A stretch of 64,000 nucleotides of DNA from Ceratothoa steindachneri (taxonomy: Eukaryota; Arthropoda; Malacostraca; Isopoda; Cymothoidae). This document shows positions 52,358 through 63,963 of the stretch, in pieces (position 1 is the stretch's first letter; every line of letters begins with the position of its first letter). Where the stretch lies: contig OZ018331.1 of assembly GCA_963969495.1 (NCBI GenBank), positions 153,000,684 to 153,064,683 of the forward strand, read 5' to 3'. A program made the position numbers and the translations under genes. A model generated the notes under the pieces. That model worked only from the letters and a program-made list of their open reading frames with translations. It had not been told where the DNA came from and made no database searches.

Positions 52358-54313
52358 ATAACATAACATAACATAATTTCACGGATGACAAAAGCCACAA
52401 GGGTCTATCAAAGGTCATCCGCATCCATCAAAACCCACCCACAAAAAGCACCATCACCAAAGTCCCCCACAATATAATTAAACAGATGACAAAAGCCACA
52501 AGGGCTCATCATAGGTCATCCGAGTCAAATGGCCTCTTTTTTAAGGCAACCAAACTCCCAGGAAAACTATATCCAGAGGATTGCGTCCAGAAACAAGGGT
52601 ATCACCAATCAAGGCTTGTCAAGAACTACATCATGCAGCTATAGATATATACAAAACTTAGGAACCATCACAACCTTCCCTTCCCATAAACTCATCCAAC
52701 CTACTCTTAAATACATTTAAATTTGGACTACATACTACCCTCCGGCAATTTGTTCCAGAAGTCTACCACTCTATTGGTGAAAAAATATTTTCTTAAATCC
52801 AACCTACACCCTTGCTTTTTAATTTTCAAGTGGTGACCTCTAGTCCGATTTCCATCATCTAACTCAAAAAACTTGCCAACATCCAATTTATCTATCCCAG
52901 AAAATTTTTTAAAGAGCTCAATCATATCCCCTCTCACACACCTCCTTTCAAACGAGAACATATTTAATACCCTCAGTCTATCTATATATTTAAGGTGCCT
53001 CAGGGAAGGAATAATCTTTGTTGCACTGACTTGAGAAGGTTAATATCGTGTTTAAAATGGGGGGACCATGCCTGTATACAGTACTCTAGATGAAGCCTAA
53101 CATAAGAGTTATAGAGTTTAAGAATAACTTCCTTACTTTTGTAACTGACATTTCTCTTAATGAAACCCAGCACTCTATTTGCCCTATTTCTTGCTTCAAT
53201 ACACTGCTTAGAAAACCTTAATGACTTATCTATTACTACTCCTAGATCTTTCTCATCCTCTACTGAGCTCAGCCAATGCCCATCCATTTCATAGTTAAAT
53301 TCTCTATTATCTTTTCCCATGTTAATAACTTTGCACTTATCAAGGTTGAAAGTCATTTGCCACTTATGTGCCCAGGATAACAATTTATTTAAATCCCCCT
53401 GCACTTTAAAATTGTCATCAATATCTTTAACTACAGCTGCTAATTTGGTATCATCCGCCAAAATTGACACTTTATTATTAACTGCCTCCCCAAGATCATT
53501 TATATAGATGACAAATAATAATGGACCGAGAACTGATCCCTGAGGAACCCCACTGATAACATCCCTCCACTCTGACTTTACACCATTTAGCACTACCCTT
53601 TGCTTCCTGTCTTTCAGCCAGTCAGCTATCCAATTTGAAACACCCCCACATATCCCAATCATTTTTAATTTATGAACTAGTCTCCTATGTGGTACCTTAT
53701 CAAATGCTTTACTAAAATCTAAGTAAATTATAACTACATTCTCTCCCTTATCTACTTGATCTGTTGCAAACTCCAGAAAGTCTAGTAAATTAGTCAAACA
53801 TGATCTACCTGATCTAAACCCATGCTGAGCATCGCTGATTAACCCCTCCCTCTCTAGATGTTGGCAAATCCCTTTTTTAACTATTTTCTCAAGAATTTTA
53901 CAGACTATAGGAGTTAGACTAACCGGTCTAAAGTTATTTGGATCCTCTTTACTACCCTTCTTGAAAATGGGGACTACATTCGCTCTCTTCCAATCATCAG
54001 GTATTTCTCCATATTCCAGTGACCTAGTATATAACTTCTCCAGAGCTATTGAGATACTTTCTACCCCTTCTTTAAGTCTCCTAGAATGAATATTATCAGG
54101 GCCGGAGGCCTTGGTAGTATCTAACTCACCTATTAGTCCTTTTATCATCCTCCGATCCACACTAATGTTAGTAAACACCTCTTTCCCTGACCCATGAGTA
54201 CTATACATAAGACTATTTAGTTTCTCCTTTGTAAATACTGATGCAAAATGACCATTTAGTACCTCAACTATTTCCTCATCAGTTTCTCTCACAACCCCTT
54301 CATAATTGATGAT
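52358..54313 (-). mobile_element. CR1-like LINE (E6), 5'-truncated
   Basis: The 3' tail is ATAAC repeats (52358-52376), 3' UTR to about 52690 with two gatgacaaaagccacaaggg copies, then C-terminal and RT coding sequence. Confidence 0.88.
52700..54313 (-). pseudogene. CR1-like RT (E6)
   Basis: Open from about 54313 to 53000: KASGPDNIHSRRLKEGVES, VVPIFKKGSKEDPNNFRPVS, VIIYLDFSKAFDKVPHRRLV (A), [20 protein letters not shown] (B), [13 protein letters not shown] (C; LADD where relatives have FADD). One frameshift near 53000 separates the C-terminal part (NMFSFERRCVRGDMIELFKK ... FFTNRVVDFWNKLPEG, 52961-52728). Nine residues at the start of the longer frame belong to the flanking DNA. Confidence 0.88.
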
Positions 54314-54329
54314 GGCAATTGAGGAAGGA

Positions 54330-54494
54330 GGAAACACCATTGAAATGGGAGAAGATATGAAGAAATGGGATTACTGGTTAAGGAGAGATGGAGTCCACCT
54401 CTACCGTACAGGGACCAGTGAACTAGTTAGAGAAATAAAGAGGTGGACTTGGGCACTGAGGCAAGTGGAGCAGGTCAAGTGTAATGATAGATAA
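54330..54494 (+). pseudogene. Esterase C-terminal block
   Basis: MKKWDYWLRRDGVHLYRTGT followed by SELVREIKRW: the DxxHL block with intact Asp and His of an SGNH-type esterase. It precedes the endonuclease of E7; whether it belongs to E7 or to the CR1 fragment at 52172 is uncertain. Confidence 0.5.
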
Positions 54495-54559
54495 GATAGA
54501 GGGCCAAAGCGGCCCTGGGTAAATACAAGGAAGAGGAGAGAGGAAAGCGGATACAAGAG

Positions 54560-55040
54560 AGTGAAAGTAGTAGGATTCTTGAACTGCCAAGGAATGGTCC
54601 TAGGCAAAAGAGAAGCAATGGTAAGGGAATGCAAAAGAGCAGAGATAGAGATAATGACACCTCCAGATATGAGGGTTATTGAAGAACAAATGGAAATTGG
54701 TAGATATCATCTGAGGGGAAAGGTAGGACTCAGGAGGAGGATGGATACAATGGAGTAGGTATACTAGTTAAAGATGGCTATGAGGTGTCAGAGGAGGTGG
54801 AGCCAAATAAAAGAGCAATACAGCGAGGATTGGAACGAAGGCTACAGACATAGGGTCACAAGGGGCAAAACCAACATAGTGGTGACAGTAGTGTACAATT
54901 ATGTGGAAGGTACCAACTGGAGGAAGAGTGAATGGTTAATAGAAGAACTTTGGAGCCTGACACGAGAAATGGAAAATGAAAAATGGTTAGTGATGGGGGA
55001 TTTTAATGCTCATGTGGGCCTACTGGGGAAGAAATGAACG
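54560..55040 (+). pseudogene. Endonuclease of E7 (broken)
   Basis: VKVVGFLNCQGMVLGKREAM (N-terminal EEP strand), a stop near 54757, then NIVVTVVYNYVEGTNWRKSE and EKWLVMGDFNAHVGLLGKK (GDFNAHVG catalytic motif) ending in a stop at 55035. The region 55040-55520 is Glu/Lys-rich linker sequence in several frames. Confidence 0.75.
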
Positions 55041-55522
55041 GCAATGGAAGAAGGATGTATCGATGGATAATTGAAAGCGATGTAATTCTGAAGAATCTAG
55101 TAGTGCAAGGAAGAAGAAAAAATAAAAGGTGGCGATGCAAAAGATTGGGGGAAAATGAATCCGAACAGTAGGGAAACAGTCGAGCAAGGAGTGGTGGAAC
55201 AAGGAATTGGAGAAAGATGAACAAACAACTAAGAAAACTAAAGCAAAGCAGAGAGAGAGAGAGGGGAGAGGGTTGAGGCAGAACAAGTGCAAAAGATGGA
55301 ATTAGAATATAGGAAGCAAAAGCAAAAAGTTACACAAGTAATCTGGGATGCAAAGATCAAGGAGGAAGAGGGAAAAATAAGACAGTGGAGCAAGTTGGGG
55401 GTAAATGACTGAGAAAGAGAGCAGTGGAGATATCTGAGGAGGGCCTTGGAAGGGGATAAAAGTCAGCACAAAGTAATAATGAAGACAACGGAGGAGAATG
55501 CGAGGATGAGGAAAAAATAAAG

Positions 55523-56278
55523 ATGCAAATTGAAGAATATTGGGGAAGAATCATTCGGACACGGGAGGGATGGGAAGAAATCGGGGCTAATGAGGAACTT
55601 CTGTATGCAGTACAGGAATTAGAGGATGAATGTATAGGAATCAACAGGGGGGACATAGAGTATGGGTTGAAAAGGTTAAAAAAACATAAGGCAATTGATG
55701 AAGAAAGGATAGTTGGTGAATTTCTGAAATATGGAGGAGAAAGGATGAAAGAGATACTAACAACCCTATTTAATGATATGCTGGTGAACGGATGGGTGCC
55801 TGAGACTTGGCAGAAAAGTAGGATTAATTTGTTGCCCAAAAGTAGTAAAGACAAAAAACTGGTGGATAGCTACAGGCCAGTAGCTATAATGAGTGTGTTA
55901 GAAAAGTTGTTTGGTAGCATCATGACAAAGAAACTGAAGGAATGGGATGAACGTGAAGAGATACTTGGAGACGAGTAAAATGGATTCAGGACTGGAAGAA
56001 GAGCCATAGACAATCTCTATATACTACGGAATGTAATAGTGAGGGTAAGAAAACAAGAGGGTGTGCTATATGTCTGCTTTCTTGATATAGAGAAAGCCTT
56101 TGATAAAGGGGATAGAACAAAACTGTTTGCAAGACTGAGAGACTTGGGGATGGATGCAAATATTCTAAATATAATACAAAAACTATATGAAAACAACAAA
56201 GTCAAACTAAATCTGAAGGACATGGAAACAAGTTTGATGGTGAATGACATCAGGGTTAGACAAGAGTGTACCATGTCT
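55523..56278 (+). pseudogene. RT of E7, first half
   Basis: HKAIDEERIVGEFLKYGGER, LVNGWVPETWQKSRINLLPK, VDSYRPVAIMSVLEKLFGSI, a stop at 55976, FRTGRRAIDNLYILRN, VCFLDIEKAFDKGDRTKLFA (motif A), VRQECTMS (motif B start, RQGC changed to RQEC). Interrupted at 56278 by the TIR element. Confidence 0.82.
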
Positions 56279-57453
56279 CACTGGGTTGGCAAAACCCCCC
56301 AAATTTTGAAAAAGCCCAATAAAACTTGGGTTTTTTCAAAAAACAAATGCTACAAACATTAGAATAGCATAGAAAAAGAATAGCTATCTCTATTTTTATA
56401 ATAATAATTAAATGTTTAATAATTATATTAAGGTAAGCACAGATCACTGATTGAGAATTATGGGTACCCATGATAGCCATAACCTGTAGAAGGAGAGATG
56501 AATTATTATGTGTTAGTATCAGAGAAATAACCTTAATTTGATACATATTTGTTGAAATTATAAACATAAATATGAATTTTTAATAAAATAATGATAAGTA
56601 GCATTCATGTCTTGAAAAGAAAAGTGTAATTTTGAAAAAGCCCCCCAAACCAGGGTTTTATTCTGGGTTTTTTCCAAAAACAAATGCTACATGCATTATA
56701 ATAACATAGAAAAAGAATAGCTATATCTATTTTTATATAATATTAATAATTACAGTTAATAATTATATTATAGTAAGAAGAGATCACAGTAACAAATCAC
56801 TGATCGAGAATTTGGGGTACCCATCTCCCATGATAGCCATTATCTGTAGAAGGAGAGATGAATTATTATGTTTCAGTATCAGAGAAATAACCTTAATTTG
56901 ATACATATTTGTTGAAATTATAAACATAAATATGAATTTTGAATAAAATAATGATAAGTAGCATTTATTTCTTGAAAAAAAAGAGGTATAATTTTGAAAA
57001 AAAACAAAACAAACCCAGGTTTTATTCTGTTTGTTTTTTTTCAAATCTCAGGTTTTTTAAAAAAAAATAAATGCTACAAGCATTAGTAGAATAGCATAGA
57101 AAAAGAATAGCTATCTCTATTTTTATAATAATAATTAAATGTTTAATAATTATATTAAGGTAAGCACAGATCACTGATTGAGAGTTATGGGTACCCATGA
57201 TAGCCATAACCTGTAGAAGGAGAGATGAATTATTATGTATCAGTATCAGAGAAATAACCTTAATTTGCTACATATTTGTTGAAATTATAAACATAAATAT
57301 GAATTTTGAATAAAATAATAAGTAGCATTTATTTCTTGAAAAAAAATGTAATTTTGAAAAACGGCCCCAAACCCGTTTTTTTTTTAATTTCACTTGAAAA
57401 AGCAAAAAAAAAAAACAGGAATAAAACCTGGGTTTTTTTATTTACCCACCCTG
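56279..57453. mobile_element. 1175-bp TIR element made of three tandem about 360-bp units
   Basis: Ends CACTGGGTTGGCAAAACCC (left) and CAGGGTGGGTAAATAAAAAA (right, reverse complement). 6-bp target duplication ATGTCT at 56273-56278 and 57454-57459. The inside holds three repeats, each with acaaatgctaca, agaaaaagaatagctat, gggtacccatgatagcc and gaaattataaacataaatat. Each junction carries C-run/G-run arms like the termini. No transposase. Superfamily not assigned. Confidence 0.82.
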
Positions 57454-58620
57454 ATGTCTCCTAGCTTGTTCAGCTTCTTCATTGAAGAACTGTTGGAGAG
57501 AGTAAAGAGGGAAGGCCAAGGAGTCATGGTTGGAGACCGCATATTGACAACCCTGGGATTTGTAGACGACATAGTTCTGGTTAGTGATACTGCAGAGGGT
57601 ATGCAGAGACTTTTGAATGTGGTGTACCAGTATGGGGAAGAATGGAGAGGAAAGTGCAAAATAATGATATTTGGAGAATGAAGAGATGAAAGATGGATCC
57701 TAGGAAACGACATCCTAGAAGTGGTAAATGAATATAGATTCTTGGGTGTGACAGTATGTAACCAGAAGGATATATTTAAGAAGCATAAAGACAAAATGAA
57801 GTAAATATGCTTAAAATGACTGGCATGTTGAGGAACATGGCAACTAAGAAAGCAAATAAGTATAAAATGATAAGGGAACTGTGGTAAGGGATAGCAGTCC
57901 CAAATGGCCTGTATGGGTATGAAGTCTGCAAAGTGACAAAGACAGAATTGGAGAGAATGGAAAAGATCCAAAATAAAGTGGCAAGAATTGCACTAGGGGC
58001 CAATCCCTATGTAGCAGTAGAGGCACTGAGAGGAGAAATGGGCTGGAGTAGGTATGAGGAGAGGGTGGCAAGGATAAAAACAAACTATAAGTTGAGACTG
58101 CAAGGGATGGGAATAGAGACATGGGCAGGCTATGTGTATGCTGCCTACGATAGGACTGAGTGGTGGAAAGAGGTAATGAGAGTGGATACCATATATGAAT
58201 TAGAAGCAACCTATATAGAGGACAGAGCAAAAGGAAAGCTGAAACAAAAAATATTACATTCATGAGAAAGGTTCTGAGGAAGAGGAATAAATGGAAAGAG
58301 AACTCTGAATGTATATAGAGGCAAAAAGGAGCCTTGCATTGAGAATATGTATGATGGGAGTTTTGCAAGAATGCTACTATTCAAGGCACAGACTGGATCT
58401 TTGGAGGTGAAGGGGAAGACATACAGATGGAATGAAGGAGAAGACATGCAAATGGTGCCTATTGGGGCAGAGAGAATCTATAGAACATTTGATTGTGGAA
58501 TGTGTGGGCCACAGTCTCGAGAGAGAGAGAAATTGAAAGAATAATTGGTGATAGAGTTGGGAAAAGAAAAGTGGAAGGAAGTGGAGAGAAGGGAGGATTA
58601 TGGATTGAGTATGGAAAAAA
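57454..58620 (+). pseudogene. RT of E7, second half and C-terminus
   Basis: MSPSLFSFFIEELLERVKRE resumes motif B, then LGFVDDIVLVSDTAEGMQRL (motif C, FVDD). A stop at 57679 is followed by FLGVTVCNQKD; later TKTELERMEKIQNKVARIAL, GANPYVAVEALRGEMGW, MYDGSFARMLLFKAQTGSLE and a degraded Cys/His knuckle (58440-58520). Many frame breaks. Confidence 0.8.
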
Positions 58621-58621
58621 A

Positions 58622-58686
58622 AGAGCTGCCAAGTGTAGGCCATGAATGGTCTTTTGCAGTCTCCTTCTTTTCTTATGTTCTTATAA
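58622..58686 (+). mobile_element. 65-bp CR1 3' tail insertion
   Basis: Reverse complement of 45690-45750 (E3 3' end): gagctgccaagtgtaggcc ... cttttcttatgttcttat. Only the 3' terminus is present. Inserted between two C-terminal segments of E7. Confidence 0.75.
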
Positions 58687-58759
58687 GAGAACAAGAATAG
58701 TAAGAGCAACAAAGAAATTTTTGCAGTTTGTGTGGAAGAAGAGAAATGAACAAGGCTAA

Positions 58760-59060
58760 TAAATTATTTCTCTTCTCCACAGAAAAAAATAAATGCCATA
58801 TCCCGATACAAAGGGTGGCTCAACAACCTGAACCTGTCCTTGCTCTTACTCTTACAGGGAAAAGAAAGAAGAGAGAAAAAAATAGAAAAGAAAACTACAA
58901 AGTTAATCCACTTTGCTTCTTTCATGCCATACTTTTTCCAGGAATTCTTTAACAGCCCTAATCATCTCATCTGTTGTCTCATTGCATAGTCCTAGTAGCA
59001 GGGTCATCCATTCCTTTCCAGTTTTTTCAATCACCATGTATTTTACAGCCACATTCAGTC
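58760..59060. other. No gene seen
   Basis: Spacer between E7 and E8. A short ORF (58728-58952) overlaps the E7 end and has no recognisable motif. Confidence 0.4.
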
Positions 59061-59507
59061 AGGATAACATAATTTCATGGATGACAAAAGCCACAAGGGT
59101 CTATCAAAGGTCATCCGCATCTGTCAAAACCCACTCACATTGCATCCATAGGATTGTGTCAGATCATGCATCTACAATATACAATTTAAACAATCCATGG
59201 GATTATGTCTGATCATGCATCAAACCATACACAGGTATGTATCAAAAACAAAAAGCATCATCAGCAAGACTCGTCAAATTCCAAATCAATCGTAATATAT
59301 AATAATAAAAAACTGCATCCACAGGAATGAGTCCAGAATACCCCCCAAAGTTAACCCTCCCTCCCCATATGATCATTTAATCTGCGTTTGAATACATTCA
59401 AGTTTGTACTGTCTACCATCTCAGATGGCAAACTATTCCAGTAATCTACCACTCTATTGGTGAAAAAATATTTTCTAACATACAACCTGCACCTGTTTTT
59501 TAATTTT

Positions 59508-59696
59508 GGTAAACATGAAGATCGGCGGCGTGCCTGAAAAAGTGTATTTTTGTGTGTGTATATTTCGTTGACCTGTGCAGAAATGATTTGGTTCAATAAA
59601 AACATTAGAACATTATTCTATAAAGAATTTTGATTATATACTGGGGGGCTGTGCCCCTCAGACCTATGGTTTGCGCCACTGATCGTAATGTTTACC
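59508..59696. mobile_element. 189-bp MITE with long TIRs
   Basis: Ends GGTAAACATGAAGATCGGCG and GGTAAACATTACGATCAGTG (reverse complement of the right end). Flanks TTAATTTT (59500-59507) and TTAAATTTT (59697-59705) look like an 8-bp duplication with one added base, as in hAT-type insertions. Includes ctggggggctgtgcccctca. Noncoding. Confidence 0.75.
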
Positions 59697-59863
59697 TTAA
59701 ATTTTAAGTGGTGACCCCATAGTCCTATTGCTACCTTCCAACTCAAATAACTTGCTGAAATCTAACATCCATCCCAGAACAGATTTTAAAAAGCTCAATC
59801 ATATCTCCCCTCACACATCTCTCAAATGAGAACATATTTAGTACCCTCAGTCTATCTTCATAT

Positions 59864-60361
59864 TCAAGGTGCTTCAGGGAAGGTATTATTTTTGTTGCCC
59901 TCGTTTGTACTGACTAGCAGGTTGATGTCATGTCTAAAATGTGGTGACCATGCTTGTATACAGTACTCTAAATGTGGCCTAACATATGAGTTGTAGAGTT
60001 TAAGGATAACCTCTTTACTCTTGTAGCTAACATTCCTGTTAATGTATCCTAGCACCCTATTTGTTCTAGTTTTTGCCTCAATACACTGCTTTGAAAACCT
60101 CAGTGACTTATCTACTACTACTCCTAAGTTCTTCTCATCTTCAACTGAATTAAGCCAATACCCATCCATCTCGTAGCTAAATTCCCTATTATCCCTTCTC
60201 ATGTTAAGAACTTTGCATTTTTTAAGGTTAAAAGTCATCTTCTACTTCTGAGCCCAAGCCAATAACTTATTTAAGTCACCCTGAACTTTAAAGCTACCCT
60301 CAACTTCTTTGACTACAGCTGCCAATTTACTGTCATCAGCAAAAATTGACACTGCTATTTA
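59864..60361 (-). pseudogene. CR1 RT palm-thumb part of E8
   Basis: FADD region is damaged (SIFADDSKLAAVV near 60340-60300). Then MTFNLKKCKVLNMRRDNREF, VEDEKNLGVVVDKSLRFSKQ, YNSYVRPHLEYCIQAWSPHF. A frame change near 59900 follows. Confidence 0.82.
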
Positions 60362-60558
60362 CAGTGGAAGTTGTCAACAGTGAATCTGTTGACCAGTTCA
60401 AGCCAAGACTAGACAAAGTCTTGAAAAGTGGCCGTTTAGGGATGAAAAACAATTGAGCAGTTATGTGCCCTCTCGATTGCTAGTCCAAAGGTACCCTCTT
60501 TGAATGGACCGTAAGGTCTCCTAGGGTACTTTCTTGCCTTGTAACTCCTTGTAACTCC
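60362..60558 (+). mobile_element. CR1 (E5-type) 3' tail inserted in E8
   Basis: Matches the reverse complement of 50712-50920: cagtggaagttgtcaacagt ... tagtccaaaggtaccctctt ... ccttgtaactccttgtaact. The host E8 is missing about 28 codons (the SGVPQGS motif B block) at the insertion point. Confidence 0.82.
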
Positions 60559-60880
60559 ACTGTGACCTCACCCTATTCAGCACAACTCTCTGTTTCCTGT
60601 CTTTCAGCCATTCAGTTATCCAATTCAAAACTCTACCACATATCCAATGCATTTTTAATTTTTGAACTAATCTCCTATGTAGAACCTTATCAAAAGCTTT
60701 GCTAAAATCTAAGTAAATTACATCAAGATTCTCTCCCTTATCTAATTGTTTAGTAACATAATCCATAAAATCCAGTAAATTTGTTTAACTTGATCTACCT
60801 CTTCTAAACCCATGCTGAGCATCATTTATTAACCTACCACACTCTAGGTTGTTAGAAATCCCCTGCTTAACTCAGTTCAG
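60559..60880 (-). pseudogene. CR1 RT finger-palm part of E8
   Basis: DAQHGFRRGRS, a stop, FMDYVTKQLDKGENLDVIYL, DFSKAFDKVLHRRLVQKLK (motif A), WLKDRKQRVVLNRVRSQWS up to the insertion. 5' truncated at about 60880. Confidence 0.82.
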
Positions 60881-61047
60881 TTGATATTTCAAGGTATTGC
60901 CTTCACTTCGGCACCTCTTATGGTATTTTCAAAAAGTGAATAAATATATTGTTATTTATTAAGCTGTTTTGTGTTAGTTTAGTAACACTTCATCATCCAC
61001 CTAGGTATATATCTATTTCTATCTATACAAACATTAACAGCCATAGG

Positions 61048-61107
<60 letters not shown>

Positions 61108-61359
61108 CAGCTATAGTTACTCCAATACTCCATTGGTAGTCACTATTTAAAGAAATTTAGTTTTAATTTTTGTCATTATTACTGTGCATAAGGATACTTA
61201 TTTCATAGAAGTCCACTTATATTCAGACTGTCTTCCTCGTCAGCAATAATATATATTAATTTATTTTACAGTATGCTGCATGGCTATCATGCTATTGTCA
61301 ATATTCTTCTTGTCTTCTACCTTTATACTACAATTTATCTACACTAGATTAATTTTAAT
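60881..61359. other. Spacer with (AT)n
   Basis: No gene. Contains the microsatellite at 61051-61104; the last about 60 bp may be the 3' UTR of the next LINE. Confidence 0.5.
61051..61104. repeat. (AT)n microsatellite
   Basis: 54 bp of alternating AT. Confidence 0.97.
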
Positions 61360-62778
61360 TTGTTCTCTCTTTCTCTCCAGAGGTTATGGAGTTTGTATTT
61401 GTTTTCTTGTAATCTATTAAAATTTTTATCAAAAATCTTTTCCGTGCAGTGCTGGGCAAATCAATATAAAATGTTGAATATTTTCCATTTCCTGGTGACA
61501 TAGCTTGCGGGTTGTATTCTGATTTTTAAATCTATTTCTGTCATTTAATGGCAGGGGGTTTGTACTAGATTTAAAGAGAATCACTGAAGCTGCTGTATTA
61601 TCATAAATATTTTCTTGTCCTATTTCCTTTTTGTACTCTCTATAGATATTTAAAGTACTTTTACTCTTAAGTTCTAACAGCCATTGCTTTGTATCCGATC
61701 TCTCAGTTTGGATTTGAGAAGGGCTTTATCTATACCCAAGTATGTTCCGTAGTCTATGTTAATTTCACTTAGGTATTTATGAATTGTACCCACCCATTTG
61801 TCCTTTTTCTTTACTATCTATTATTATTTCTTTTAATAGTTTATTGTCCCATTGCAATATGCTTTTATAGTAATCTATCTTTCCATACATAATTCTTTCC
61901 TTCATACTTGGTGCTCCTATTTCTGATCTTAAAGTACAAATGGGTGAGTATTTTGCCGCCCCTAGAATCCTTTGATAAACTGAGTTTCCAATACACTGCA
62001 ACTTATTTATTTTTGTTGCATTTATGTCAACTAAGAGCTATTGATTCCAATAAGTTTTCCCTACCATTACTTTGTTACAGCATTTTGCAATTATTGAATG
62101 TCATATTTAAAAATTTGAGCTTTATTTAACATTTCTGTTTTATGAATTTTAAAGCAATTTCTTGTATTAACCACATTTATATTTTATATTTTATCTGGTT
62201 TCTCTTTTTGGTTGAATATTACTTTTATCTTTATTGATATCTAACCCAAATCTTCTACTCACTTCAACTATTGTTTATATTCTCAATGGTATCATTTAAG
62301 CTAAGAGTGAGAATCAATCCATCATCAGCAAAGAAATAAATTACAATTTTAAATTTGTCATTTTTGAAACCTTTGTTTTTTTCTATCTGTTTTGTAATTT
62401 GGTATGTTATTAGTTTAAATATGGTTGTTGAACCTGTTCACCCTTGCCTTATACCGCTACTTACATTATTTTGATATTTAAATCATTAATTTTAACATTT
62501 ATATTATCATTTATATATATACCTGCAATACTTTTAATAATTTCTGCATCTATTTTACAGTACATTAAAGCTTCAATTAATTTCTCTCTCTTTATAGAGT
62601 CAAATGCTTTAGAGTAGTCTACTGATATCTCATATAGTGTTTTTTTTCATTCTATAGGCCTCTGAGATACAATAATTTAACATAAACAGATTGTCCTCTA
62701 TATGCCTATTTGCTGTAAATCCTCCCTGTGTATCTAGCATTTCACCATTTAGTTTGAGATGGTCTTCTATCTTATTTT

Positions 62779-63446
62779 TTATGAGTGACATAAAGATCTT
62801 ATAGGATATGTTTGGTATGATATATTTTTAGGTATAAATTTTCTTATTGAATTTTTCCATTCTTCTGGTTTCTCATCATTTTTTATTTCATAATTTAAGC
62901 AATCTGTTAGTGTCTCTAGACAAATGTTACTTGTCATCACCTTGTACAACTCTGGTTTCAAGTAGTCTGGGCCTGGTGCTTTCTTATTTTTTAGCTTCTT
63001 TAATTGCTTTTTTACCTCTGATTCATTTACTGCATCTTTATTCATTTTCTTTATATTATTATTATTGATTTTGAAACAATAATCAAAGTGTTCTATTGGG
63101 TTTTCTGGCATTTCAATAGTGGGATTACTTGTGTATAACCCATGATCGTGTTCTATTTCATTGAAGCAATGTGTACTTATCTTATTTTTTCTACTTCATC
63201 AAGACTTTTAGTATAATTTGATTGTACTTTTGTGTCCCAGATTTTATTTATTTTATTTTCATGTTTATTATATATTTTATCCCAAAACTCTACTATTTTA
63301 TCACTTACAATTTCTTTGTCCAATTTTTTCTCATTTTCATCATGAATTTCAATTTCCTTTTCTACAATTAAATTTTTACCTTGCAATTTCTTTATATATT
63401 TGTATACATTACTTCTATTGGCATTTTGTTTTATATCTATAGTCAC
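62779..63446 (-). pseudogene. Endonuclease-RT linker and RT fingers of E10
   Basis: Two open stretches: 63446-63177 (NRSNVYKYIKKLQGKN, KIVEFWDKIYNKHENK) and 63111-62779 (EVKKQLKKLKNKKAPGPDYL, DEKPEEWKNSIRKFIPKN). The order and spacing match a LINE ORF2. A stop lies between them. Confidence 0.78.
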
Positions 63447-63666
63447 TTGTTTTTCATATTCTGTTATCTGCCTGTATATAATATTTTTTACAATCCTTTT
63501 GTTTTGTATAATTTGTTAATGCAACTCTATACCTTGATGGCTCATTTACACATTTTCTCTTTTCTTTGTTTAACTTCCTACGCAATTTTATCTCCTCTAT
63601 TATTTTGTGTTATCCATGGTGGTTGAACTTTTCCAAGGTTACATATTTTTTGTTTATACACTGCTT

Positions 63667-63963
63667 TTATTGTTTCATTGTTTCTTTAATTATTTCATTA
63701 AAATCTGTCATATTATTTATAGGTCCCTCAGATATTCTTTCTTCTAATTTATGGATATATTTTCCTAATGAAGTTTCATCTGTCTTGTAATACTCCTTCC
63801 TTAGCCACTTATTTTCTTTGTTAGATTTATTATTTGAATTTAAAGTAATATTAACTTTAATAAGACAATGTTCACTTAAATAAAAAATCTGCTCCTGTTC
63901 ATCTATATACATATCAATAAATATATCGTAGAACTTGTTGTTTACTAATACAAAGTCTATCAC
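63667..63963 (-). pseudogene. Endonuclease C-terminus of E10
   Basis: SVIDFVLVNNKFYDIF, YLSEHCLIKVNITL: the final strand and the (D/E)H catalytic His (SEH) of an EEP endonuclease. The rest lies beyond the window. Confidence 0.65.

Larger units (their letters stand above)
54313..58755 (+). mobile_element. LINE of a third family (E7), nested and degenerate
   Basis: Plus strand: esterase-like DGVHL piece, endonuclease, RT in two halves around a TIR element (56279-57453), C-terminal Cys/His region, and a VRATKKFLQFVWKKRNEQ end followed by a stop at about 58758. A 65-bp CR1 tail (58622-58686) is inserted near the end. Confidence 0.75.
59064..60880 (-). mobile_element. CR1-like LINE (E8), degenerate, same family as E4 and E6
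   Basis: 3' end ATAACATAATTTCATGGATG (plus) and 3' UTR to about 59350. C-terminal coding LYVRKYFFTNRVVDYWNSLP (59500-59351), then a 189-bp MITE, then RT parts to about 60880. Also broken by a CR1 E5-type tail insertion (60362-60558). Confidence 0.82.
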
